DNA from: an uncultured beta proteobacterium | Lineage (GTDB): Bacteria > Pseudomonadota > Gammaproteobacteria > Burkholderiales > Burkholderiaceae | Length of the DNA stretch: 14,148 bases | Direction of reading: 5' to 3' | Assembly (NCBI GenBank): GCA_903827075.1 | Contig: CAIKGX010000123.1 | Coordinates: 1-14,148, forward strand | In this document: in pieces, positions 1-6,270 of the stretch | Layout of the letters: the number at the start of each line of letters is the position of its first letter | How positions within the stretch are numbered: position 1 is the stretch's first letter | Position numbers and translations under genes: made by a program | Notes under the pieces: model-generated | The model's input: only the letters and a program-made list of their open reading frames with translations | The model's database searches: none | What the model was told of the DNA's origin: nothing

Positions 1-88
1 CCAGACCAATTCCTATGGCCATAGCAACAAAAATCCAAACCGTTAAATACCGATCTAAAAAGGAGAGTTTTTTACTGATTGTGCTCAT
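1..88 (-). CDS. acr3: Arsenite efflux permease Acr3, N-terminal fragment (runs off the window)
   Basis: Only the first 29 codons lie inside the window; the gene continues past base 1. The start codon is the ATG at 88-86, which overlaps the TGA of arsC in an ATGA, so translation is probably coupled to arsC. The peptide begins MSTISKKLSFLDRYL and moves into a hydrophobic stretch (TVWIFVAMAIGIGL), the first membrane helix. A Leu-Ser-Phe-Leu-Asp-Arg-Tyr start followed directly by a helix is typical of the Acr3 (BASS superfamily) arsenite permeases, and differs from the ArsB family. The protein would sit in the inner membrane and export As(III). The call rests on a short N-terminus plus the ars context, so the family is likely but the integrity of the gene cannot be judged. 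Confidence 0.8.
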   Translation of the reverse strand, partial: MSTISKKLSFLDRYLTVWIFVAMAIGIGL

Positions 89-564
89 GCGTTTGTATGA
101 ATTTCTTTCAACCTTAATGAATCTAACTTTTCCAACGGCATCGCGGCCAAAATATCAATTCGCTTTTTAAGGCCATTCATCACCTCAACAAAGGCAGTTT
201 TCTTTTCCAAGTCAGTACCCTGTACTAACGAGGGATCAGGAAAGCCCCAATGGGCTGTCGCTGGTTGGCCTGGCCAAAATGGGCACTGCTCTCCAGCGGC
301 GTTATCGCAAACAGTAATAATGAAATCCATCTTAGGCGCATTGGGCTCTCCAAATACATCCCAGCTTTTGGATTTAAGTAAAGCGCGATCCATGCCAAGC
401 TCAACAGCTAGATCTGCAGCAATAGGATTAACGCTCGTGCCCGGTGTAGAGCCAGCAGAAAAGCCTTTAAATTTACCGCTGAAATGAGTCGAGGCTATTG
501 CCTCCCCAATAATGGAACGTGCAGAATTATGGGTACATAAAAATAGGATGTTGTATTGCTTCAT
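85..564 (-). CDS. arsC: Arsenate reductase ArsC, low-molecular-weight phosphatase type
   Basis: This 159-residue cytoplasmic enzyme would reduce arsenate to arsenite, making the substrate of the Acr3 pump encoded next. The N-terminus carries the CX5R phosphatase-type loop CTHNSARS with the nucleophile Cys10 and Arg16. Two more cysteines, Cys86 and Cys94 (VCDNAAGEQC), sit where the resolving cysteines of the thioredoxin-coupled ArsC family lie, and HWGFPDP with Asp110 is the family's general-acid segment. The Cys86-Cys94 spacing is one residue longer than in the Bacillus enzyme, so whether thioredoxin or glutaredoxin is the reductant is not settled by sequence. The ATG at 564-562 overlaps the arsR stop (ATGA), and AAGGTG at 578-573 lies 8 nt upstream as ribosome binding site. 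The length is normal for the family. Confidence 0.95.
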   Translation of the reverse strand: MKQYNILFLCTHNSARSIIGEAIASTHFSGKFKGFSAGSTPGTSVNPIAADLAVELGMDRALLKSKSWDVFGEPNAPKMDFIITVCDNAAGEQCPFWPGQPATAHWGFPDPSLVQGTDLEKKTAFVEVMNGLKKRIDILAAMPLEKLDSLRLKEIHTNA

Positions 565-890
565 AGTGATTTCACCTTTTTAGAAGATTTAGTTGGTATA
601 CATAACTTCCCACCGCAACAGTTATCGAGTAGAAAATGGCTTAACTCTTGAACTATGTCTGCATTGGGTCGATAAATCAGATTGCGGCCATTGCGCTCTA
701 CCGTAATCAAATCAGCCAAATACAGTTCCTTTAGATGAAAGCTGAGGGTGGCATTAGGAATGCCCAGCATTTCATGAATCTGTGAAGGCATAAGGCCTGT
801 ATCGCCTTTTTGAACGATCAGACGATAGACATTCAAACGCGACTCCTGGCCTAGGGCAAGGAAGGCTTGTATGGCTTGGGCATTTTTCAT
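561..890 (-). CDS. arsR: ArsR/SmtB-family arsenic-responsive repressor with C-terminal Cys sensor
   Basis: This is a 109-residue winged helix-turn-helix repressor expected to hold down both divergent ars units and release DNA when As(III) binds. The start chosen is the ATG at 890-888: the protein then begins MKNAQAIQAFLALGQESRLN, the usual ArsR start, with GGAA a few bases upstream. An in-frame ATG at 938 would add 16 residues and run through the promoter and operator-like sequence, so I reject it. The recognition helix region is PNATLSFHLKEL (45-56) and the wing about 62-74. The E. coli-type ELCVC site is absent. The only cysteines are Cys91, Cys92 and Cys97 (CCGGKLC) near the end, resembling the As(III) site described for Acidithiobacillus ferrooxidans ArsR. 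The stop overlaps the arsC start, so arsR, arsC and acr3 form one transcription unit. Confidence 0.93.
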   Translation of the reverse strand: MKNAQAIQAFLALGQESRLNVYRLIVQKGDTGLMPSQIHEMLGIPNATLSFHLKELYLADLITVERNGRNLIYRPNADIVQELSHFLLDNCCGGKLCIPTKSSKKVKSL

Positions 891-892
891 AT

Positions 893-920
893 TTCCATGA
901 TAATCGAAATAATGTGACAA
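893..920 (-). promoter_or_regulatory. Operator-like block facing arsR (TTGTCACATT...ATGGAA)
   Basis: TTGTCACATT (920-911) is followed after 12 bp by ATGGAA (898-893). Nearly the same arrangement occurs on the other strand in front of arsD at 957-986. The block overlaps the proposed -10 box of arsR and its ATGGAA also supplies the arsR ribosome binding site. Binding by ArsR is inferred from position and repetition, not shown. Confidence 0.4.
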
Positions 921-938
921 ACTAATGACATACATCAA
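909..938 (-). promoter_or_regulatory. Candidate arsR-arsC-acr3 promoter
   Basis: On the minus strand TTGATG (938-933) and CATTAT (914-909) are 18 bp apart and each match the sigma-70 consensus at four of six positions. Transcription would start near 902 and leave a leader of about 12 nt before the arsR ATG, which supports the short arsR start. The -10 overlaps the TTGTCACATT block at 920-911, so a repressor bound there would block RNA polymerase. Predicted by eye only. Confidence 0.45.
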
Positions 939-940
939 AC

Positions 941-954
941 AAGGGGCGCCCTTT
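941..954. repeat. GC-rich near-palindrome between the divergent ars promoters
   Basis: AAGGGGCGCCCTTT is symmetric around 947/948 with one mismatched pair (943 against 952). It lies upstream of the arsR -35 and across the -35 position of the arsDA promoter, in otherwise AT-rich DNA. It may be a further protein-binding site; no factor can be named. Confidence 0.4.
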
Positions 955-956
955 TC

Positions 957-986
957 TTGTCACAATGTAACTATAAATTGATGGAA
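957..986 (+). promoter_or_regulatory. Operator-like block facing arsD (TTGTCACAAT...ATGGAA), with -10-like TATAAA
   Basis: TTGTCACAAT (957-966) is followed 14 bp later by ATGGAA (981-986), mirroring the copy in front of arsR. The first nine bases form the small palindrome TTGT-C-ACAA. TATAAA at 972-977 is the best -10 box for arsDA and lies inside the block, but I see no good -35 at the right distance (949-954 is CCCTTT). The promoter may be weak. ArsR binding is an inference from symmetry with the other promoter. Confidence 0.4.
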
Positions 987-992
987 CCAATC

Positions 993-997
993 AGGAG
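993..997 (+). promoter_or_regulatory. Ribosome binding site of arsD
   Basis: AGGAG lies 5 nt before the ATG at 1003, a strong Shine-Dalgarno sequence that fixes the arsD start. Confidence 0.8.
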
Positions 998-1002
998 TCT
1001 CT

Positions 1003-1362
1003 ATGAAAACAATTCAAGTGTATGACCCAGCAATGTGTTGCAGCTCAGGAGTATGCGGCGTCGATGTTGACCAAGCCTTGGTCTCCTTTTCTGCTGATGT
1101 TGATTGGGCCAAGCAAAATGGTGTCCAGATTGCACGCTTTAACCTATCCTCAGAACCAATGGCTTTTGCCGATACCCAAATAGTGAGCAAGTTCTTGGAG
1201 CGATCAGGCGCTGAGGCCTTACCTTTGATTTTGGTAGACGGTGAAATTGCTTTGGCGGGTCGATACCCCACTCGTTCTGAGATTATCCATTGGGCAGGAA
1301 TCACCGATCCAGTGATAGAAAAAGCCTCTTCTAATTGCTGTTCTGGTGGCAAGTGTTGTTAA
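1003..1362 (+). CDS. arsD: ArsD, arsenic metallochaperone for ArsA
   Basis: This 119-residue cytoplasmic protein would take up As(III) or Sb(III) and pass it to the ArsA ATPase, raising its affinity for arsenite. The thioredoxin-like ArsD fold is recognisable from MKTIQVYDPAMCCSSGVCG at the N-terminus. Cys12, Cys13 and Cys18 match the three cysteines that are essential for transfer in the E. coli family member. A second cluster, CCSGGKCC, ends the protein (Cys112, Cys113, Cys118, Cys119), as in the plasmid R773 protein. The start is set by AGGAG 5 nt upstream. arsD opens the rightward unit and is separated from arsA by only 16 nt, as expected for partners made together. Length and cysteine pattern are intact, so it is probably functional. 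Confidence 0.95.
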   Translation: MKTIQVYDPAMCCSSGVCGVDVDQALVSFSADVDWAKQNGVQIARFNLSSEPMAFADTQIVSKFLERSGAEALPLILVDGEIALAGRYPTRSEIIHWAGITDPVIEKASSNCCSGGKCC

Positions 1363-1378
1363 TGCAAAAAAGGTTTTC

Positions 1379-3148
1379 ATGAGTATGCAATTTCTCCAGC
1401 AACCGCCACGCTTTCTGTTCTTTACAGGTAAAGGTGGGGTCGGAAAGACATCAATTGCCTGTGCCACAGCGATTGAACTAGCTGAAGCCGGGAAAAGAGT
1501 ATTACTTGTTAGCACCGATCCAGCATCGAATGTGGGTCAGGTATTTGGTGTAGCTATTGGTAATCACATTACGCCCATACCAGCAGTCATGAATTTGTCC
1601 GCCTTGGAGATTGATCCCCAAGCCGCAGCGCAGCTATATCGTGAAAAAATAGTAGGCCCTGTGCGAGGAAAATTGCCTGATGCCGTAGTGAGGGGAATTG
1701 AAGAGCAGCTCTCTGGGGCATGCACTACTGAGATCGCAGCTTTTGATGAATTTACCGCACTACTCACCGATGATCAGCTGACCGAAGATTATGACCATGT
1801 CATTTTTGATACCGCCCCTACTGGGCATACTATTCGTCTCTTACAGCTCCCGGGCGCCTGGAGTGGTTTTTTAGACGAAGGTAAAGGGGATGCCTCTTGC
1901 CTAGGCCCTCTCGCTGGCTTGGAGAAGCAACGCACTCAATATAAAGAAGCTGTGGATGCTTTGGCAAATCCAATACGCACGCGTTTAATCCTCGTAGCGA
2001 GAGCGCAAGCCTCCACATTACGCGAGGCTGCCCGCACCCATGAAGAGCTTGCTGGCATTGGGCTATCCAAACAATATTTAGTGATTAATGGTGTTCTGCC
2101 AAACAGCGAAGCTACGCAAGATCCTCTTGCGGCTGCAATTTATAGCCGAGAGCAAGCAGTACTTAGCAGTATTCCTGAGGCGCTGCAATTATTGCCAAAA
2201 GACATGATTGAATTAAAGCCCTTTAACTTAGTTGGTTTGGATGCATTACATCTCTTACTTAAAGACCAGCTTGTATTAGCTGATGCTTCCGCCTTCCAGG
2301 CGATCACTCTAAAGGCACCAAACTTATCTACCCTCGTTGACGACATTGCCAAAGATGGTCATGGCCTAGTAATGACCATGGGCAAAGGCGGGGTTGGTAA
2401 AACTACGATTGCTGCTGCCATTGCTGTTGAGCTGGCCCATCGTGGATTGCCAGTTCATCTCACTACCTCTGATCCAGCCGCTCACATCAATGAAACCTTG
2501 AATGGCGTCATGGAACATCTTACGGTGAGTCGCATCGATCCCCATGCTGAAATTGAGAGATATCAACAGCATGTGATGCAAACTAAGGGTGCAAATCTAG
2601 ATGATGCGGGCCGCAAGCTCTTGGAAGAAGATTTACGCTCTCCCTGCACAGAAGAGATTGCGGTGTTTCAAGCGTTCTCCAGAATTATTCGCGAGGCAGG
2701 TAAAAAGTTTGTAGTCATGGATACCGCCCCTACTGGACATACCTTATTACTACTAGATGCTACGGGCTCCTACCATCGCGAGATTGAACGTCAAATGGGC
2801 AAAACGAATACCCACTACACCACGCCCATGATGCAACTGCAAGACCCTAAACAAACTAAAGTATTGCTCATTACCCTTGCAGAAACTACACCCGTGTTAG
2901 AGGCAGCGAACCTCCAGACAGACTTACGCAGAGCCGGTATTGAACCTTGGGCATGGGTAGTCAATAATAGCGTTGCTGCAGCTAAGCCCCGCTCACCGTT
3001 ATTGAGAAAGCGCGCACAAAATGAATTGCAGGAAATCGACTTGGTAGCAAATACCCATGCCAAGCGCTATGCCGTTCTCCCCCTGCTCAAAGATGAACCA
3101 GTTGGAGTAGAAAAGCTATTGATGCTGTCTCGGCATGAGGGCTCTTAA
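1379..3148 (+). CDS. arsA: ArsA, arsenite-stimulated efflux ATPase (two-domain)
   Basis: This 589-residue ATPase couples ATP hydrolysis to arsenite export by the membrane permease. It is a tandem duplication: the A1 half has a P-loop GKGGVGKT at 17-24 and DTAPTGHT at 144-151, and the A2 half repeats these at 335-342 and 448-455. The three metalloid-binding cysteines of the R773 protein are conserved: Cys115 (ACTTE), Cys174 (ASCLGP) and Cys423 (PCTEE). I chose the ATG at 1379 because AAGG at 1370-1373 is well spaced and the protein then begins MSMQFLQQ. The ATG at 1385 would give the MQFLQ start of E. coli ArsA. A start at 1346 inside arsD would add 11 unsupported residues. The unit ends convergently with the toxin remnant, 19 bp away, with no obvious terminator between. 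Its permease partner here would be Acr3, not ArsB. Confidence 0.95.
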   Translation: MSMQFLQQPPRFLFFTGKGGVGKTSIACATAIELAEAGKRVLLVSTDPASNVGQVFGVAIGNHITPIPAVMNLSALEIDPQAAAQLYREKIVGPVRGKLPDAVVRGIEEQLSGACTTEIAAFDEFTALLTDDQLTEDYDHVIFDTAPTGHTIRLLQLPGAWSGFLDEGKGDASCLGPLAGLEKQRTQYKEAVDALANPIRTRLILVARAQASTLREAARTHEELAGIGLSKQYLVINGVLPNSEATQDPLAAAIYSREQAVLSSIPEALQLLPKDMIELKPFNLVGLDALHLLLKDQLVLADASAFQAITLKAPNLSTLVDDIAKDGHGLVMTMGKGGVGKTTIAAAIAVELAHRGLPVHLTTSDPAAHINETLNGVMEHLTVSRIDPHAEIERYQQHVMQTKGANLDDAGRKLLEEDLRSPCTEEIAVFQAFSRIIREAGKKFVVMDTAPTGHTLLLLDATGSYHREIERQMGKTNTHYTTPMMQLQDPKQTKVLLITLAETTPVLEAANLQTDLRRAGIEPWAWVVNNSVAAAKPRSPLLRKRAQNELQEIDLVANTHAKRYAVLPLLKDEPVGVEKLLMLSRHEGS

Positions 3149-3167
3149 GGAGCGCAAAGGGATCAGA

Positions 3168-3584
3168 TTAAAGCCAGGGATTAAATACCTTGACACCAGA
3201 TTGATTAAAATCAGAAATATTTCTTGTGACGATCGTCATGCGATGTTCAATTGCTGTTGCGGCAATCATTGCATCCCTATCTGATTTAGGATTTGGCACA
3301 GGCAGACTGGCACAGCGTTTAACAACAGCCACATCCATTGGCAATACCCTCTCAGAAAATGCCGGAAGCACATGTTTACTTAACCATTTTCTTAAGACCT
3401 GACCCTGTTTCTTATCTCTCCGCTCAAGCTGTAGCACCCCTATTTCAAGTTCAAGAACGGATATAACGGAGAGAAACATCAACTCAGGGGCAGTTTCCTA
3501 AGCCCACTCTTTTACCTTAGGGTGGATTTGACTATTACCAATTTTTCTCAGTTCAGATACTACGTTTGTATCTAGCAAGTACAT
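3168..3584 (-). pseudogene. vapC: VapC-like PIN-domain toxin, interrupted by an in-frame TAG
   Basis: The frame of 139 codons (stop included) from the ATG at 3584-3582 to the TAA at 3170-3168 encodes a complete VapC-type PIN ribonuclease, except that codon 29 (3500-3498) is TAG. Before it the peptide starts MYLLDTNVVSELRK with the metal-binding Asp5 and Glu11. After it follow the family segments LSVISVLELEIG, the acidic SDRDAMIAATA (Asp102, Asp104) and IVTRNISDF. The flanking residues (...KEWA, stop, ETAPEL...) read through smoothly, so a single base change such as CAG or AAG to TAG explains it. A restart at TTG 3482 or ATG 3479 would lack Asp5 and Glu11 and should be inactive. The start overlaps the antitoxin stop by one base (TAATG). 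Active toxin seems unlikely unless the amber codon is suppressed. Confidence 0.88.
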
Positions 3585-3793
3585 TACAGAAGATCCGCTA
3601 GTGGTTTGGTGAAGTTTGAGATTTTCTCAGGTGCGAAATCAATCTCACCCGCACCCTTCATGCCCACAAGATCTAAGATGTTTTTCTTTTTTCCTGTAAC
3701 ACGTTGATACTCCGTGAACGTCATCAAAACATGTGCTGGCTTACCTCGATCAGTAATGAATACTGGATAGGGTCTAAATTCAGGGGATTTCAC
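3584..3793 (-). CDS. Phd/YefM-family antitoxin, apparently N-terminally truncated remnant
   Basis: The 69-residue frame contains the middle and C-terminal part of the Phd/YefM-type antitoxins that accompany this class of VapC toxin: YPVFITDRGKPAHVL followed by the Tyr-containing TFTEYQR segment, then LDLVGMKGAGEIDF and a toxin-binding tail. Family members usually have some 20 more residues (an EFNQ-type helix and a basic linker) before the Pro-Val-Phe-Ile-Thr-Asp-Arg-Gly strand. Here only about ten precede it, so the DNA-binding part looks shortened. The only available start is a GTG at 3793-3791 overlapping the tex stop in GTGA, without a well-spaced ribosome binding site. Any expression would depend on coupling to tex. 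I read it as the leftover of a module damaged by deletion at the tex 3' end. A short functional variant cannot be excluded. Confidence 0.7.
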   Translation of the reverse strand: MKSPEFRPYPVFITDRGKPAHVLMTFTEYQRVTGKKKNILDLVGMKGAGEIDFAPEKISNFTKPLADLL

Positions 3794-6156
3794 CCTTTTA
3801 ACTTACGCAAGGCATCAGCCATCGCATTATTGATTGGCGGTGCAGAGCGCCTATCCTCTTGGGGTTTTCTGTGCTCTTGAGGTCTCTGGGTATTTGGCCT
3901 CTTGGGTGCTCTTTGCTCATCTTTGATTGCAGCGCTGACTTTTGGCGCTTCGTCAGCTAAACGCATCGTTAAAGCAATACGCTTACGCTTTTCATCTACC
4001 TCAAGCACTTTGACCTTAACCACCTGCCCTGCTTTCACAACCGTGTGTGGGTCTTTGACAAAGGTGTTCGCCAGTGCAGAAATGTGCACTAAACCATCTT
4101 GATGAACCCCAATATCTACGAACGCACCAAAGGCTGCAACGTTCGTGACCACACCTTCTAAAATCATATCTATCTTTAGATCGCTGATCTTTTCTACACC
4201 GTCTTTAAACGTAGCGGTCGTAAACTCAGGTCGTGGGTCACGGCCCGGCTTTTCTAATTCCTTAATGATGTCGCTTACCGTTGGCAATCCAAATTGTTCA
4301 TCGGCGTATTTTTCAGGATTTAAATGATTGAGGATTGCTACATCACCAATCACTTCCTTTACGCTCTTCTGGATATCCTTGAGAATCTTCTCCACCAAAG
4401 GATAGGACTCAGGATGAACAGCAGAAGCATCTAATGGATTACTGCCATTCATGATGCGTAGGAAACCCGCGGCTTGCTCAAAAGTTTTATCTCCTAAGCG
4501 AGGCACACTTCGTAAATCGGCTCTCGATTGGAATGCGCCATTGCTATCGCGATAAGCGACAATGCCTTCAGCTACGGTGCTCGATAAACCAGAAACTCTA
4601 GCCAGTAAAGGCGCAGAGGCGGTATTGACATCCACACCAACGGCATTCACACAATCTTCTACCACTGCTACTAAAGATTTAGCCAGCTGGGTTTGCATCA
4701 CATCGTGCTGGTACTGACCTACACCAATCGATTTAGGATCAATCTTCACTAGCTCAGCTAGTGGATCTTGCAGACGACGTGCAATTGATACGGCGCCACG
4801 CAAAGAGACGTCCATTCCAGGAAGTTCTTTAGAAGCATATTCAGATGCAGAGTAAACCGATGCGCCCGCTTCTGACACCACAATTTTGGTAAGCTTGAGT
4901 TCTGGCTTAGCCTTAATGAGATCTTGCGCCAATTTATCAGTCTCACGCGACGCAGTGCCATTACCAATCGAGATGAGCGTTGCCTGGTGTTTCTCTGCCA
5001 GCTTACCGAGAGTATGAAGCGATCCATCCCAGTCGTTCTTAGGTTGATGGGGGTAAATAACCTCGGTATCTACTACTTTTCCGGTGGCGTCAACTACGGC
5101 TACTTTGACGCCCGTACGCATGCCGGGATCTAAGCCGATGGTAACGCGTGGACCAGCTGGTGCAGCCAATAGTAAAGCTTTGAGGTTGCGCGCAAATACA
5201 TGAATCGCTTCAGTTTCAGAGCGCTCACGTAAAGCACTCATAAGCTCAGACTCTAAGTGCATTGAGCACTTGATGCGCCAGGTCCAGCGTACGGTTTCTG
5301 ATAACCACTGATCAGCTGGGCGACCTTCATTCTTGATCGTAAATTGATTGGCGATGCGGGATTCACATGGATTATGCGGCGCATCCCATTTGGGCTTTTC
5401 TTCTTCAGTATCTAGACGTAAATTAACCATCAACATTTGCTCGCGTCGACCTCTAAATAAAGCTAAGGCCCGATGCGAAGGAATCGCTTTAATGGGTTCA
5501 GAATAGTCAAAGTAATCAGCAAACTTCTCGCCTTCTTGCTCTTTGCCGGCAATGACTTTAGATTCGACTACGCCATGATCTTGCAAATAGCTTCTAAGTG
5601 ACTGCACTAAACCTGGATCTTCTGCAAAACGCTCCATCAAAATTTGGCGTGCACCTTCAAGCGCAGCTTTAGTATCTAGCACCCCAGGGTTATCACCTTG
5701 ATCTGAGGTAAATGCTTCCTGAATATATTTAGCCGCCTCCATTTCGGGCTGAAGCATTGGGTTGCCCAGTAAATCATTGGCCAATGGCTCTAAACCTGCC
5801 TCTAAGGCGATCTGTGCCTTGGTGCGGCGCTTGGGCTTAAATGGTAAATATAGGTCCTCTAAGCGGGTTTTATCTTCCGCCAGCATGATGGCCTTGAGTA
5901 ACTCTGGCGTCATCTTTCCTTGCTCTTGGATAGAAGCCACAATCGTCTTGCGACGATCCTCTAACTCCCTTAAATAACTCAGGCGCTCTTCTAAAAGACG
6001 CAACTGCACATCATCTAAGCCACCAGTTGCTTCTTTACGATAGCGCGCAATAAAAGGGACAGTGGCCCCTTCGTCCATTAAGGCTACGGCCGCTGCTACT
6101 TGGGCAGGTTTAGCGGAGAGTTCTTTGGCAAGGCGTTGTTCAATCGATGGCAGCAT
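3790..6156 (-). CDS. tex: Tex, RNA-binding transcription accessory protein
   Basis: Tex is a conserved cytoplasmic nucleic-acid-binding protein, related to eukaryotic Spt6, that influences transcription and expression of toxin and virulence genes in Bordetella and other bacteria. The 788 residues show the full domain order: a helical N-terminal part with VPFIARYRKEATGGLDD (33-49) and YLPFKPKRRTKAQIA (103-117), a YqgF/RNase H-like domain beginning about 336 with GLDPGMRTG (341-349), helix-hairpin-helix repeats around 515-570, and a C-terminal S1 RNA-binding domain at about 664-733. A charged, Pro- and Arg-rich tail follows, ending NNAMADALRKLKG. The ATG at 6156 fits the family's N-terminus, though no clear Shine-Dalgarno precedes it. 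It lies downstream of typA behind a terminator, so it probably has its own promoter. Its stop codon is fused to the antitoxin remnant. Confidence 0.96.
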   Translation of the reverse strand: MLPSIEQRLAKELSAKPAQVAAAVALMDEGATVPFIARYRKEATGGLDDVQLRLLEERLSYLRELEDRRKTIVASIQEQGKMTPELLKAIMLAEDKTRLEDLYLPFKPKRRTKAQIALEAGLEPLANDLLGNPMLQPEMEAAKYIQEAFTSDQGDNPGVLDTKAALEGARQILMERFAEDPGLVQSLRSYLQDHGVVESKVIAGKEQEGEKFADYFDYSEPIKAIPSHRALALFRGRREQMLMVNLRLDTEEEKPKWDAPHNPCESRIANQFTIKNEGRPADQWLSETVRWTWRIKCSMHLESELMSALRERSETEAIHVFARNLKALLLAAPAGPRVTIGLDPGMRTGVKVAVVDATGKVVDTEVIYPHQPKNDWDGSLHTLGKLAEKHQATLISIGNGTASRETDKLAQDLIKAKPELKLTKIVVSEAGASVYSASEYASKELPGMDVSLRGAVSIARRLQDPLAELVKIDPKSIGVGQYQHDVMQTQLAKSLVAVVEDCVNAVGVDVNTASAPLLARVSGLSSTVAEGIVAYRDSNGAFQSRADLRSVPRLGDKTFEQAAGFLRIMNGSNPLDASAVHPESYPLVEKILKDIQKSVKEVIGDVAILNHLNPEKYADEQFGLPTVSDIIKELEKPGRDPRPEFTTATFKDGVEKISDLKIDMILEGVVTNVAAFGAFVDIGVHQDGLVHISALANTFVKDPHTVVKAGQVVKVKVLEVDEKRKRIALTMRLADEAPKVSAAIKDEQRAPKRPNTQRPQEHRKPQEDRRSAPPINNAMADALRKLKG

Positions 6157-6200
6157 GAAATAAATAATTTACTTAAGAATTTGGAAGATGGGCTTCAAGG

Positions 6201-6229
6201 AAAAACAAGAGCCACCCGCAGGTGACTCT
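6201..6229 (-). terminator. Intrinsic terminator after typA
   Basis: On the minus strand AGAGTCACC and GGTGGCTCT pair over nine positions (one G-U) around a TGCG loop (6229-6208) and are followed by TG and a run of five T (6205-6201). The stem is better on this strand, where the one imperfect pair is a wobble. It lies 41 bp after the typA stop and should end the typA transcript before tex. Confidence 0.85.
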
Positions 6230-6270
6230 GGTTTTGCTAGCAGAATGAAGTACTAAACGACTACGAGCGA

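Noticed and set aside
888..938. Longer arsR start at 938 adding 16 residues
   Set aside because: The extension would run through the likely promoter and operator block, and the added residues do not resemble the ArsR family; the ATG at 890 gives the normal N-terminus.
1346..1378. Earlier arsA start inside the end of arsD
   Set aside because: The added residues come from the arsD Cys-rich tail in another frame, while 1379 has a well-spaced AAGG and gives the expected MQFLQ-type beginning.
3149..3167. Bidirectional terminator between the convergent arsA and vapC remnant
   Set aside because: The 19 bp gap and its borders show no convincing inverted repeat with a T tract.
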